Source: Triplophysa rosa
Taxonomy: Eukaryota; Chordata; Actinopteri; Cypriniformes; Nemacheilidae
Direction of reading: 5' to 3'
Length of the DNA: 64,000 nucleotides
Assembly (NCBI RefSeq): GCF_024868665.1
Contig: NC_079894.1
Span: 5,729,426-5,793,425 of the forward strand
Made by a program: the position numbers and the translations under genes. Below the pieces are notes generated by a model that ran no database searches, was not told where the DNA came from, and saw only the letters and a program-made list of their open reading frames with translations. Below are positions 11,478 to 23,242 of this stretch, one piece after another (the stretch's first letter is position 1; every line of letters starts with the position of its first letter).

Positions 11478-11485
11478 ATTGAACC

Positions 11486-12021
11486 ATTTGTTTACATTTT
11501 ACTAAAGCCGTGAAGATAGAGTCCAGTATTAGAATCAGAAAAAACACAAGTTTTCGGTTTTAAATGAGAAAAATTTGTGTGTTCTGGATGTGACAAAAAA
11601 GGATGCATGTTTTTGAGTGACAACATACTTTATAGGATTTCTGTGAATTGAAATGCGCAAACTACAAGCAATAATATCCAACAAATGGAGAAGGGATGGG
11701 TCTTCATAGAGCATAAAATAGTTATTTTAATTTAAGGTGCCCATTTATGAGGAATATGTACTGTTATGGATGTGACAATTCACTTACCTGACTATGGAAT
11801 CTATGCTTTAAAAACAAACAAACAAAGCTAAAAAAAACTTTGAGACTTCATATTTTCCAAATATTGACATCTGACCTGTCACTATGGTGAAAACCTTTGG
11901 TAAACATTTGATTTTTTCATCTTAAGGTTGACATTTACTTGAAATTGCCCATTTGTAAATTTTCAATAAAATCTGAATTTTTACTCTTTCAAAGCTGAAA
12001 ATGTGGTTAGTCAATGACATG
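11486..12021. other. AT-rich unique DNA, no gene seen
   Basis: There is a perfect donor-like CAG/GTAAGT on the minus strand at about 11785-11792, but the upstream minus sequence is low-complexity T-rich and does not read as an exon. Confidence 0.4.
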
Positions 12022-12145
12022 TATGCATTTGATAGACAAGTTTATCCAAAGCGACTCAGAGTGCATTCAAGGTATACATTTTATCAGTACGTGCTTTCTC
12101 TCAGAATCAAAACCGTGACCTTGCTCTACCAAGTGAGCTAGGAGC
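12022..12145 (-). mobile_element. tRNA-headed SINE, minus strand, degenerate
   Basis: On the minus strand it reads CTAGCTCACTTGGTAGAGCA (A-box-like head), a decayed B box, and a tail with CTTTGGATAAACTTGTCTAT followed by CAAATGCATA. The tail is the 3' end that fish SINEs share with L2-type LINEs, whose reverse transcriptase probably moved it. It is too diverged to be a working tRNA gene. Confidence 0.65.
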
Positions 12146-13490
12146 ACAGTTGTGGATTTCCACCAAACCAAAATACTACACATCTTGAATAAATGGCTTG
12201 CTGGATTAATACTGTCTCTGCGTCACAGCATGCCATGTTTCATAAACCCTACTGCATCAAACATAAGCAGTAAGCTACTCACAACCAGCGTTTGTCAATA
12301 TAAGCCTCTGGATTCCAGCTCAAGAGCTGCAAAGGGTGGATGGAAGGATGCTTTTCTTTCAGACAGGGTGATAGGATAAACTGTCACGACATTCAATGGA
12401 ATATACATGAATATCCTCGCATTTCTACTTGAAGTTGTACAATCCACCTTTCTGGGCACTCTGGTTTGGCCTAAAAGCCCATGAGTACAGCACACTTATT
12501 AGGCTAAGCTTGATTTAAAGCTGGACCGAAAATCCTTTAATATTACTTTAATAACAATTAATGTGCTGCTTGCTTGTGATCTTTATGATGTCAGCAATTC
12601 TTTTAAGAATTTGGGAGAGTCCCTATTAAGTCCATTTCCTGTCCTGTTTCTCGTCTCTACGTTCAACGGCCCATCTTCTGTGCCTGTGGCCTGGGCTGAG
12701 ATCACTGCTGTGTGGTCCACAAGGTTACAAAGCATGATTTATAGCAACCATAGTGAAGAGCCTCTTCTGAGAAAGTGGCGAACACATACGGCATCCATGT
12801 GAGAGCAGGAACGGGCGGTATGCACACGTGAGACGGTGGAAAATATGCATCACTAGCTCACAGTTATGCTGTGTTACGTGTTGAAATGTACTACAGTTGT
12901 GTATACAGTGTACATATTTGTTAGCATTACTGCATCTGGAACTTCAATATTTTAAGCACTTCACATAGGATAGATAAAAAGTCACTTTCTGTACAGTGTC
13001 AGGCATGGGAAATTATCGGAAATGAATGTGTTGCCTACTTCTAGGAAGCAGAAATATCCACGGAGACATTGGTCAGCGCACCTTGTTGATTTATGAGGAA
13101 GTCCTGAGGGGTGTTTCACTCTGTCAACAGCAGTGCTCATACATATCCATGATCACAAACAAGACCTCCCAGCGCCTCTGACAAATATGATCTCTCGCTG
13201 AGCCAGAGAAGCGTTTATTAGGCAATGCAAGAAATTAATCTTTAAGTTTAAGGGATTCGCTTGAAAGGTTGGTTTTTAGAAATTGATATGGTGGCATTTA
13301 CAGTAGGAGTCATTTGGTGTTGACTGGAACTTTGGGTGTTTGAGCTTGGGTGTAGAGGACTACTGGACACATTTTAGTACTCGGCCAATATTAACTTGGT
13401 CCTTATTTATGTCATTTTAGTGCTTTTAAAGGCGTCAGCATTACATCATCACAACAACCTCTTCTGAGAAGCAAAATAAATTTGCATATT
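12146..13490. other. Unique DNA, no gene seen
   Basis: Frames at 12152-12379, 12295-12495 (minus) and 12563-12802 lack splice signals, recognisable domains or agreement between neighbours. No repeat ends were recognised. Confidence 0.4.
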
Positions 13491-14026
13491 AAAGGGATAG
13501 TTCACCCAAAAACTCCAATTTGCTGTTTATTTACTCACCCCCAGGCCATCCGGGATGTAGGTGACATCGCGATGATTGCGATCTTCTTCTTGTAGTATTT
13601 GGTGGCGGATGGCATACCTTAAATCACCACCTGCAGAAAGGGAAAACCTGCAGAAACAGTCGCTCAACACTCCCTTTCTGCAGGTGGCGCTGAACGCACC
13701 AGACACTAAAATGTATAGTATCATTTGTTTTAGATGTAATGCAATGTGTATACAAGATTTAAGGTTCAAAAACGCTGTATTTTCCACATACCGTGCATGT
13801 TTGTATCTCCTCTTTGCCCCGCCTCTCTGAAACACGCAGATTTTTTACAAAGCTCATCGCTCTGAAAAGCGAGGTGTGCTACGATTGGCCATTTAACCAG
13901 TGCGCAGTGATTGGTCGAATACTGCAAGCGTGTGGCGGAAATGTACCGCCTCTTACCATATTTGGAACATCAGGTTCCAAATATAAAAAATGCAAAAACA
14001 CATATTCGCGCCATATGACCCCTTTA
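13491..14026. mobile_element. Chimeric TTAA MITE
   Basis: The left end is TTAAAGGGATAGTTCACCCA, the terminus of the common MITE, while the right end is GCGCCATATGACCCCTTTAA, the terminus of the family seen complete at 45271-45823. The right two thirds (from about 13697) match the 45.3-kb copy closely, including TTTAAGGTTCAAAAACGCTG and AAGCGAGGTGTGCTA. The left third carries a 17-18-base inverted repeat, CACCTGCAGAAAGGG against CCCTTTCTGCAGGTG. TTAA lies at both outer edges. Overlapping open frames on both strands are repeat sequence. Confidence 0.7.
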
Positions 14027-14926
14027 ACAAAGATTAAGATGTCAGTTAATGCATTAACTAATGTGATTGAATGAAACACAAACATTATTATAAAGTGTTC
14101 ACAATGGAAACTAAATAGTCTTTATTCCAAAATATGCAATTAAACAAAATTACAAAAAGATTCAGAAATTTTGATTTACTGTGTTAAGAAGATCCAATAT
14201 AAACTCATGTTGGTTTATACAGCTAGAATAACAACTTTTGTATTTTTTTAACATGGTGCCTTAATCACAGCTGACTGATCAAAGCAACATCGCCACAAAC
14301 ACACACCAGCACTTTCAGTCGAGAGCTTTATTAACATCAGACAATCATTACTCGTTGTTTTAAGTTTAAACCAGGAGACAGAAACCATCACATGCCTGGT
14401 TGCCTTGGTGAAATCCTGTTAGCATTGAGTAAAGTTTAATGATTACTAACAAAAGCATGGCTGTGAGAGCCTTGATTTAAGAACCAAATATCCTTGTGAA
14501 TATTTGATTAAATTATTTGCAGAATTTAGTAATTTGCCAAAGTGCAGATGCACGTTAAATCAGCAACTCAAAAAGCAGCTAAGCCATTCGACTGTCACAT
14601 TAGATCTAAGCGTGTTAAGGCATTCAATAGCTCCTCTTCCCATAATTACCACTAAACACTTGACCTCTGACCCTCGTAATTGCTTCCTATCGATGCCAAT
14701 TGTTGACTTGCTTAAAATAGAAGATCAACACGAGGGGCAGTGACAACTGAAACAGCAAGACTTTCATTGATCCACTATACCACATCATTACACTATTGCA
14801 AAAACTATTGATCTTAGAAGTGTATAGTCTTCTAAAAAAGACATTTAGTGACTTTTGAAATGTCAATAAGCATCTAGAATGAAAGGGAGTGTATGCGAGT
14901 GTGTGTGAGACATTGAAGGCTGTGTT
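14027..14926. other. Unique DNA, possible conserved non-coding stretch
   Basis: About 14270-14740 is free of recognised repeats, of mixed composition and without a long frame. A 79-codon frame (14504-14743) has no splice signals. Nothing here can be called a gene. Confidence 0.35.
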
Positions 14927-14934
14927 GTGTAGAT

Positions 14935-15192
14935 CAGTGGTTCTAAAACTGGGGGCCCCAAGATGGAGCCAGGGGGAACACAGATGTTGTGGTATTTTAT
15001 GAATTATAGAAAATTATCAAATTACATGTAATTAAACATCAGATAATAATTGATGTCCCAGCATTGTATAGATGAATATGTTTTTGGTTGAACTAGAATT
15101 CAAAGTTTAAGATTATAAGTCTTTGTTTGGGGGGGCCGCAAAGCGATGCACTCTACAGGGTGCCCCACAACAAAAACGTTTGAGAACCACTG
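14935..15192. mobile_element. hAT-type MITE, CAGTGGTTCT ends
   Basis: The ends are CAGTGGTTCTAAAACTGG and CGTTTGAGAACCACTG, inverted over the outer bases. GTGTAGAT lies directly left (14927-14934) and GTGCAGAT directly right (15193-15200), a 7-of-8 match to an 8-base target duplication. The element is 258 bases with no coding capacity. A piece of a related end lies at about 46800-46859. Confidence 0.8.
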
Positions 15193-15200
15193 GTGCAGAT

Positions 15201-16510
15201 GCATAAGAGACTAGTTTCCACTATGATGGAGACGTAAAAAGCATGGATAGTTTGTGTAGTGTGGAGGGAAATCATTACCTTTTAATGTCCTGAACTTAGA
15301 CAAATAAGAAACATAAGAGCGTAATGAAAGAATAACTCCAACCAAATAAAGACAAAGGTCATGAGTGTAATTTTGGAAGTTGCTGATGAATGAATATGTT
15401 AGGAATGGTCTCACGGTTATACAAATAAATAACAAGAGCCTGAAACACTAAGCAAACCATGATGGAGTCTTTGTGTGCCCATCAAAATCACCGACACGTT
15501 GCCTTTAACTTTAATAGCGGGTGCAATGTCACCTCAACATGGCTGCTTTCACGAGCTGGTTTTTTGCTGCTACAATTCCCACAGGACCGATCGCAGCACA
15601 CAGAGGATATAGAGTTTTACAATATTCATCAGGAGCTTATGGAATCATTAGACAAAGGTAATGTGTTCTTCATTATTTATTAACAGTGGTCACGGCGGAG
15701 TCAGAGTTAAATTGTCCCAGGGTTCTCCAGACCGGCCTGTTAATTGTAATTCCCACAGGAACTATTTCTTCTGTGTACAGTGGAACTCGAGACATGTAAA
15801 AGCCAACCAAGCCCACGCTCACGACAACATAAACCCATCTAAAATTGTATAGAGTAACTTAAAACCCTTCCAAGGCGTTATTTATTACAACAATAACACG
15901 TCAAAGCAACTCAAATGTCTGAAAAAGAACGACTGCACATCAAAGACAACTTTGGTCATTTGTGCATTCTTGTTGTCACGGTTGACCTGATTCCCGTCCA
16001 CATTCTGGCCTGTTGGCAGGATCCAGAGGAATCCTGAGGTCCGCTAATTAAACCGGGGACGTTATTTTTAGGAGCACGGCCTCGATACAGCTGTTCCCTT
16101 TTATTGAGAAGCAGTGGCGGAGGTTGAAGTTGTCTTTAGGTACCCTCACTGTGGTGCACACAGACAAAGTGCGCTCTGTCTCTGGTTGGATAAATGGCGT
16201 CTCTGTGGATGCCGGGTTACACAATGAAACCAGAAGCTCCAGGCATGAAGCCCGAGCAACTGAAGTGGTCAGAGAGGAGACTCCTAAAAATATCTCTCAG
16301 TCTCTCTCTCTCTTCCTCCGTCTCTATCTCCTTCTCTTTTAATTCCACTTCGTACCAGCCTGACGTCTTCCCACACTTCTTCTTTTTCCTGTTCTTCCCT
16401 CTTCTGGTTTATAATCATGTAACAAGATGTGTCATATATTGCTCATTGTGCAGAAGTGAGCAGCTGAAGGGAATTAGTCGGCCTGGCGAGCTACAAAGGA
16501 CGGCGTGACA
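15201..16510. other. Unique DNA with a possible exon and conserved-looking stretches
   Basis: No repeat ends are recognised over 1.3 kb. A splice-bounded open segment lies at 15585-15657 (separate entry). Stretches at 15740-15830 and 15970-16110 have the mixed composition typical of conserved non-coding DNA, but conservation cannot be seen from one sequence. Confidence 0.35.
15585..15657 (+). other. Candidate 73-bp exon, plus strand
   Basis: The segment is preceded by a pyrimidine-rich tract ending TTGCTGCTACAATTCCCACAG and followed by AAAG/GTAATG, so both splice sites fit the consensus. Read in its first frame it gives TEDIEFYNIHQELMESLDK within 24 residues, charged and without stops. A second frame is also open, which weakens the coding case. 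73 bases is a normal microexon size and would shift phase. I do not recognise the peptide. No neighbouring exon in compatible phase was found, so this is a splice-signal call only. Confidence 0.25.
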
Positions 16511-17346
16511 CATAGCTTAAAGCAACAGTTCAACCAGGAATTGCAATTATGATATACTTTACTCCGGTCTGCTTTTTTTGTGAAACCAAAAAATTCACAT
16601 TTCAATACAGTGGTCACTACAACAAAATCTGTGCAATATGTATGCTATATTTCAAGTACTTAATAATGCCAAAAAAAAATTCAGCCGAATTATTTCTTTA
16701 GGCTTATTTCTTAAAGGCTACTGGGAAAGATTTGTAAGTCTTGCATTTGGTGCTTTTATTTGTCTCTTTTCTACTGTTTTCTTAGAATTAGTGGCTATCA
16801 GAGGTGGAAATGGATGAGATTCACTGGGGGGACTCTAGTTATGGACATTTTTATATTTTATGATGGTTTATTTAATTTTATGTATGTATGAAATGTGCAT
16901 AGCATTTGGATGCTCTTTTATGGATCAAAGATGGAAATCGCTACATTTTGAGGTGGAACTCCGCCCCCCCTTGGAATTCACTCCCTGTACCTGCCCCAGC
17001 ATCCCCCCCATTTCCAGCCACGGTGGCTAAAGAGAATAAATGAAGACATTTCAACATAACATCATGTGTCGTCAACCACATTCTTATGCTGTGTTTGAAA
17101 AAACTTGAATTTACGATATTTCCCCCCTCAAGCTTGAAAATAATGTCTGAAACCAAAGTTTGAAATCAGACATCCAACCTCTGATCTTGGGCGAGTTCAA
17201 TGAACCTCGACCTCAAGGAGAGGCGTGATTTGACATCATGTACAAGATGCTTCCAGTGAGATTAGCGCAAACGCAAAAGCAAACTTGAAAGATTTCACAG
17301 CACGAAATGAAATTATATTAAAGTATCTTCTGCAAGTTTATTAATA
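16511..17346. other. Unique DNA, no gene seen
   Basis: Mixed and AT-rich sequence with C-runs at about 16963 and 17004. The minus-strand frame at 16941-17156 is not recognisable. Confidence 0.4.
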
Positions 17347-17354
17347 AATTCAAA

Positions 17355-17729
17355 TAGGGATATAACAATATTATCGATATTGTGTTATCGCAATAGCAAA
17401 ATTATCTCAATATTACCGTGGTCACATGACTGTATGAAACGATAGGTCTTCCGGGCCTAACATAGAGAATGTTAGAAAAAATTTACCTTTGTCAAGGTCC
17501 ATCTGGTGCAATTGTCTTATAAAAGGGATTTTTAGGTCATTTGACCCATCTCATACTATAACTCATACCTCTAAGCAACAGTTATGATTAGAGGATAAAG
17601 AAAAGAGGATGCTTATGGCACGTTTCCAAGTCATCATTTGTCATTTTAAATATCGGATTAACTATCGCAACGTGGACTTTATACCGAGGTATTATCGTAC
17701 AGTGAGATTTTGATATTGTTACATCCCTA
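17355..17729. mobile_element. hAT-type MITE with perfect target duplication
   Basis: The ends TAGGGATATAACAATAT and ATATTGTTACATCCCTA are inverted with one mismatch. AATTCAAA lies immediately left (17347-17354) and again immediately right (17730-17737), a perfect 8-base duplication as hAT transposases make. The element is 375 bases and non-coding. The intact duplication suggests a fairly recent insertion compared with others in the window. Confidence 0.9.
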
Positions 17730-17737
17730 AATTCAAA

Positions 17738-19030
17738 TCATAAACACCATATTGGCGCTCTTCAATGTGCTGCGACTTGAGATTGACTAAAATGGGGGAG
17801 GTAGGTCCGAGGTAGGACATTTAAAACTTTGTTTCGGACATATTATTACATGCAGCCAAAAGAAGCAAACAAGCGTGATGCACAGCGACTCTGTAGCCAA
17901 CAGTGTTTTCTACCCCATAGGCCCTGTCAGTAATTTCACTCTCATGACCCTGTAAAGTTTTTCAATCACCGTTCTAATGTGTCACCTTCTAATGTGAACC
18001 TAATACAACATTACTATAATAACCATCAAGAGTCTCTTTTTTAGTCTAAACATCAGGAGCACAGCATCCCAAAATGCTGCCTATATGTTGCTCGCTAGTT
18101 TTGGAACAGGGCCATTATGATCTCAAGGGTCTATTGACTAATGAGACACCTTAGCGGGATACTAGTATCTCCCCGTGATCCAATTCAAGACACTTTGCTC
18201 TTGTGCATTCTGCGTGAGTTATATCACCACTAACATTTGGAGACCTCACAACTCTTGCCAAGAGCTTTTATAAATCACCAACTCCGACACGTCTCTACGT
18301 TTGAGCCCAACAGCCCCGGATGCTATAAAGACCTCCATTGTCTCCACATTTCCTTTCTTGTTGTAGCGTCTGGAGTCAGTTTGGGGAGATGTATGGAAAG
18401 ACTGACTGTTTGACAAACTAAAGCCTCAAAGAGGACTGTGTTCAGGGAGAATAGAGGAAGGCACCGAACGACATGAGCTACATCTAACGCACTCGCCCGA
18501 ATTAGCGACAACGATCAACGAATGGAAGCGTCCCATCTGACACATAATTACAATAGTCACTGCAGTTGTCTCTGCCCGGGTTCAACTCCCCCTCAAAAGG
18601 AGACAAGATAGTTAACAGCTAGTGTTTGTGTGGCAATCTAGCGAAGACTGCAGTCAGAAGTGATAGAAGAAGGGCTGACCAACCACTAATTACACCAAAA
18701 ACACCTTGATTTGAGCTCCTCCGTGCATAAAAAGAAAGATCTTTACATTGCTCCTTTTTTGTGGCTTTTCGGTTGAGACCCGGCCATCTGCAATCAATGA
18801 AAACATCCTGCCACAAAGTGCATTATTCACAAGCAACCACATCATTTGGAGTCCTCTGAACAACGAATATTTAAGAACGAGGGTGGTGCTATACAACGCA
18901 CGCTGGTTTTTATTACACCGTATACTGTGGAGTGCAGTAAACAGATGACTCGGTCTGTTTCCTTCAACACACCATCCAACTGATCAGAAGCTGTGAAACG
19001 TTTCAACCTCATTTACAGTTGTACAACATT
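17738..19030. other. Unique DNA, no gene seen
   Basis: Short frames at 18323-18511 and 18619-18948 on both strands overlap one another and have no splice or domain support. Confidence 0.4.
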
Positions 19031-19159
19031 TAGATATGCATTTGACAGATGCTTTTATCCAACAAGATTTACAGTGCATTATATGTTTTATTATTATTTA
19101 AGTCGAACCTACAATCTTTGTGATGCTAATGCAATGGTCTACCAACTGAGCTAAAGGGA
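19031..19159 (-). mobile_element. tRNA-headed SINE, minus strand
   Basis: Read on the minus strand: TTTAGCTCAGTTGGTAGACC (a good RNA polymerase III A box), GTAGGTTCGAC (B box) and a tail containing TTGGATAAAAGCATCTGTCA. Head and tail are the two hallmarks of fish SINEs that borrow the L2-type 3' end. The anticodon region is degenerate, so this is not a functional tRNA gene. Confidence 0.75.
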
Positions 19160-19230
19160 AAACTTTAATTTACGGGAACTACGGAACATTTTCACTTACT
19201 TCATTTGTAAACTAGTAAATTTCATCATAA

Positions 19231-19344
19231 TAAAGGTCAAATTAACACTCACAGTGTTTATATAATCCACACTTTGAGAGTGTGGATTATATATACACTG
19301 TGCGTGTCAATTTGACCTTTTTTAACACTGGCGATTTTACTGTG
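19231..19344. mobile_element. Palindromic MITE, copy 2, opposite orientation
   Basis: It carries GGTCAAATTAACACTCACAG and its inverted partner, ending AACACTGGCGATTTTACTGTG. The centre CACACTTTGAGAGTGTGG is the reverse complement of the centre of the copy at 10405-10538, so the copies lie in opposite orientation. About 20 bases of the left terminus are missing. Confidence 0.75.
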
Positions 19345-19354
19345 TGGCCATTTT

Positions 19355-19576
19355 TGTTCTCGATTTTGCTGCGCCCACTCACCAAAATAAAGTTTTGATA
19401 TATTTACGGTAGGAAATGTACAAATATCTTCACGGAACATGATCTTTATTTAACATCCTAAACATTTTCGGCATAAAAGAAAAATCGACAATTTTGACCG
19501 ATACAATGTATCGTCAGCTATTGCTACAAATATACCCGTGCTACTTATGACTGGTTTTGTGGTCCAGGGTCACATA
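19355..19576. mobile_element. TGTGACCCTGGACCACAAAACCAGTC MITE, left-truncated
   Basis: From about 19375 it matches the right half of the element at 10800-11221 (AATAAAGTTTTGATATATTT, CTTCACGGAACATGAT, GGCATAAAAGAAAAATCG) and ends TTTGTGGTCCAGGGTCACAT. Its left half is absent, and the palindromic MITE copy 2 sits directly at the break. Confidence 0.75.
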
Positions 19577-22357
19577 CAGTATATGAATGATGAATGACAA
19601 CAGTTAGAAACTGTCCGGGGAATGACCCTATAGATTCCTTAGCTTTTCCCTCTAGCACACTGAAGCAAGACTCACCAGTTTTGTTAGATCTGAGCATTTA
19701 AAGATCCATTTGTCACTGGCACAGGCACATTATGCTCCTCAGAGGCAGACACACCCTGAGTAAACGCTTTATAAACGTCCACATCGCTGCCATGAAGGAT
19801 TTTTTCTCCTGTGTGCATTTAGTTAAGAGGTAACATTAACTTTTCTTTGCTCAGCTTGGCACAATCTTTCACACGCTGAAGTGCTGAGTATGCCATATGC
19901 AGACTAACGTCAGTAGGCAGCATTCTTTTGAGTGTCTTTATGTGAATCAAATGGAGGGATGCAGACATAACATACGGATATAATGATGAATGATCTTCCG
20001 TGTCAGGTCTATAGATGAGTAATATGATGATACACTGGATTCGCGCCAGTGCAAATACTCTTAGTTACATTCCTTCAACTGCTGTCTTTGCTTTCTTTTT
20101 TCAGAGCTCTACGATCTGTTCGCCGTCAATCAAAGTCACGCACAATGCGGTGACATGCTGTTTGCTTTATTTATAATAGGGTTTCATGGCAGTGTTTTCA
20201 CAGCACCTTTGTGAAAGGCCTTTAGTAAACAGCTGCAGGGCTTTATCAGATAACCTTTCAGTTTGGAGATCACTGGCACGTTGCTGTACAGACAAACATT
20301 TTAAACGGATAAGATGTTAAAGGAGGAACCTGCGTGAACAGACTTGCCACGAGGCTGTAGAAAAGTATAGTGTAGTTGAACTGTTGTACAATAGAAAATA
20401 ACCAGTTCGAAATAAGGTTGTGCAGCAAAGATGCCATGAACAAAAACGGTAGCATTTCAACGTACTGTTTGTGCTACAACCTTCAAGTAATAATCTTTTC
20501 TTCAGAAACATTTAAGAGTATTGAGATGCAAGCAATTAAAATGTCTCGGGGTATATTTACAATGTACTTGTTATGACACGTAAAAAGATGCATTCAGTAC
20601 ATACTGTATGGATATATGAACTGCCATTTGCCATGACCATCGGCACATTGTAGGGATGCTTACTGTATATTGCTATACATAGACAGTGCTTCACAAATGA
20701 TTACACCACCACAATCCAGTGTAAGGTTTGTGCCACAGCTGTCCTAAACTAACAGTATTACCGATTACAAAATCATTCGTATGTTTTTGTAATGGATAAT
20801 CCACCAGTATTTACAGTATAAGCTCATTGGTCACTGTTGTATGTCTAATTCTAAGATATTATTATAGTTGGTATTCTTGAATTTTCACATTTGGAAAAAG
20901 TTAGAAGATATAGTTAAGCACATTATATTTTTTATTTAGATGCCCAATTACAGTCAATAATAACAGAGACTGTGGAAAAGTACATAAAAACAATGCAAGC
21001 TGTCATCAAGGAAAAAGGAGGCCATGCAAAACAAAATATGTTTTTTAGGTTATAATGTACGATTAAAGACTATTTGGTTGTTTAAGTTTGTTATTTGTAT
21101 TAATGACAATAAATTTTTTTGGTTTTTGAGAGATTCCTAAAATATTTGTTGTCTCTTATGACAGTTGTTTTACCTGTATTTTACATTTTGCACTGCATTA
21201 AATTGCATTTTAGCATTTACGGAAATGTCTGTAAAATAAAGGAAAATGTACTGGTAATTTTCTTCCGTTTTTTTACAGGATTTTTTTTACATTTTTTTAA
21301 AACAAAAAAACTGGCAATTATGTATTATTTTATATTATGAATATTTATAATATAAATTAGAACATGAGAGATTTAGCTTCATTGTTAGTTCTTTTCTGAA
21401 TGGTTGCTGTCACACAATAGGACACATTTACGGTTTATTTGACAACTACACACATTATTTATAAATGTCTCTTTACATTTAGCTTGAAACAGAGTTAGTG
21501 GCATTACACAGAAATTGTTAACTGATTCAAAGAAATAATCGTCTTTGTGATTCTCCGTAAACTTGTGCATGACAGGTGCAAGACAGCGTTATTCCTAGAT
21601 CTCTCACCTGTCTGCTCTTAAAACGATCAGGTGCAAACTAATTTTAATAATACAAATAGATTACAATAAACAGCAGCACCCCTATTTATAGTATTCAGGT
21701 GTTGCCAGATGCTTCAAAACTCTTTTCGATTCCCTCGTAGGCTTCCTTATCTGACAGCTCCCGCTGTCGCTTCGGTCTGCTAGCTGTCTGTAGCCGTGCC
21801 ACAAAAGCTCGTGTCTGTTACAGTTCAGACAACAAAACCACGCGTCTCTCACTCAAGATATTGAGGTTTCCCCTTCTAGCGATTTGATGCCATTTATAAA
21901 GCAGAGAAAGTAGTAGATCAAAGTGCATGAACTTCTCATCTGATATTACATCTAAATACTGGCAGGTTATCGTGCAGATGTGAATTATTTGAGGGAGCTG
22001 TGAAACAAAGAAATATTGTTATTGTTTTCTTCAACCAAACCCTCTAAACTCTAATGGGCTCATTTACAGGAATGCTGTGAGGTACAGTACATAGAAGAAA
22101 GTTGTTTGTTTCTACATTTATCATAAACATATTCATGTTTTTGCAACTGTTAGAAGTTAAAAGCAATGACACGCAAAAATTTCATGATTTTAACAACCAG
22201 TCAAAGTTTGGAGACTATATCTTTTTTCAGTTTTGTATTTCTAATATAACAACGTCTTTAATGTAGACTGTTTAAAATTTAGCCCTAAGCATGACCTCAG
22301 CCAACTTCATTGGGTCCTAGAATTTTTTTAAGAAGCATTAAATGACATGGACGTTGT
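19577..22357. other. Unique DNA, no gene seen
   Basis: No recognised repeat ends over 2.8 kb. Short frames near 20270-20576 overlap on both strands and have no support. A GC-richer stretch at about 21700-21870 is free of repeats but has no exon-like structure. Confidence 0.4.
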
Positions 22358-22492
22358 TGCATTTGGCAGATTCGTTAATCCAAAGATGCTGTACTTACAG
22401 TGTATTCAAGCTTTACATTTTATCCGTATGTGAATTCACTGGGATTTGAACCCATGGCCTTGGCAGCACCATGCTTTACAGTTGAGCGACAT
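22358..22492 (-). mobile_element. tRNA-headed SINE, minus strand, degenerate
   Basis: The minus strand carries TCGCTCAACTGTAAAGCATG (A-box region), CCATGGGTTCAAATCCC (B box) and a tail related to TTTGGATTAACGAATCTGCC. It is diverged but in the same layout as the other SINEs here. Confidence 0.65.
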
Positions 22493-22553
22493 GAGTTTTT
22501 AAAAATGCTTCAAAAATAACAATAGTGCAATTTTTGTTTAGTAATCTTCTGGG

Positions 22554-23237
22554 CAGGGGCGTAGCCAGAACTTTTTTTTTTTAGAGGTGGCCAGGTAAGA
22601 CCCAGTGATTTTATTAGGGTGACCAAAAAATCCCTACAGACAGAAATTCTTTAACTTCTACTGTTATTTAGACCAATTCTTCATTACACATAGTTTGCTG
22701 GTCAAAAACATACACAAAGAACGTAAAGTAAACAATTTATTTGCAATGCTTTCATGTGCTAACATTATTTTTAAATAATTTGCTAGCTATCATTTGCATT
22801 AGGTTAGCATTTTTTATAGAAAATAAACATTGCAGTACCCCAACTTAAACTTGTAAAGTTTATGTAATGTAATTAAAATGTAATTAATGAATGAAATCCA
22901 GTTAAACAAGACTGATTTTAAGGACCTGATCCTTCTGCTCGCGATGAACTTCAATGGTACACAGACAGTACAATGTCACGAAGCGGTTAGCAGCTGTTCA
23001 GCTAATAGCGCTCAGACTGTTTGCGTCAGTGCATCAGCGTATGACATCACATTAACGCGAGAGTAATGTTCTCGCGTTACTTTCAGTGCATACGCTAAAT
23101 GATCTGCGCAGCACTCCGTATAAACTCCGACACACATCTTAAAACTGCTTCGCACAACAGAGGTGGCCAGATAGGTGGCCATCCATCATTCAGGGGTAGC
23201 AGTGGCCACCCACGGCCACCATGTAGCTACGCCCCTG
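22554..23237. mobile_element. hAT-type element with perfect target duplication, CAGGGGCGTAGC ends
   Basis: The left end CAGGGGCGTAGCCAGA and right end TAGCTACGCCCCTG are inverted repeats. CTTCTGGG flanks it on both sides (22546-22553 and 23238-23245), a perfect 8-base duplication. The 684-base body holds a strong internal stem (TAACGCGAGA against TCTCGCGTTA near 23052-23080) and repeated GGTGGCCA motifs near both ends, which may be transposase-binding repeats. There is no transposase frame. It landed at the very edge of an older element that continues at 23243. Confidence 0.9.
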
Positions 23238-23242
23238 CTTCT

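Noticed and set aside
11786..11830. Perfect CAG/GTAAGT donor on the minus strand
   Set aside because: The upstream sequence is T-rich low complexity with no plausible exon.
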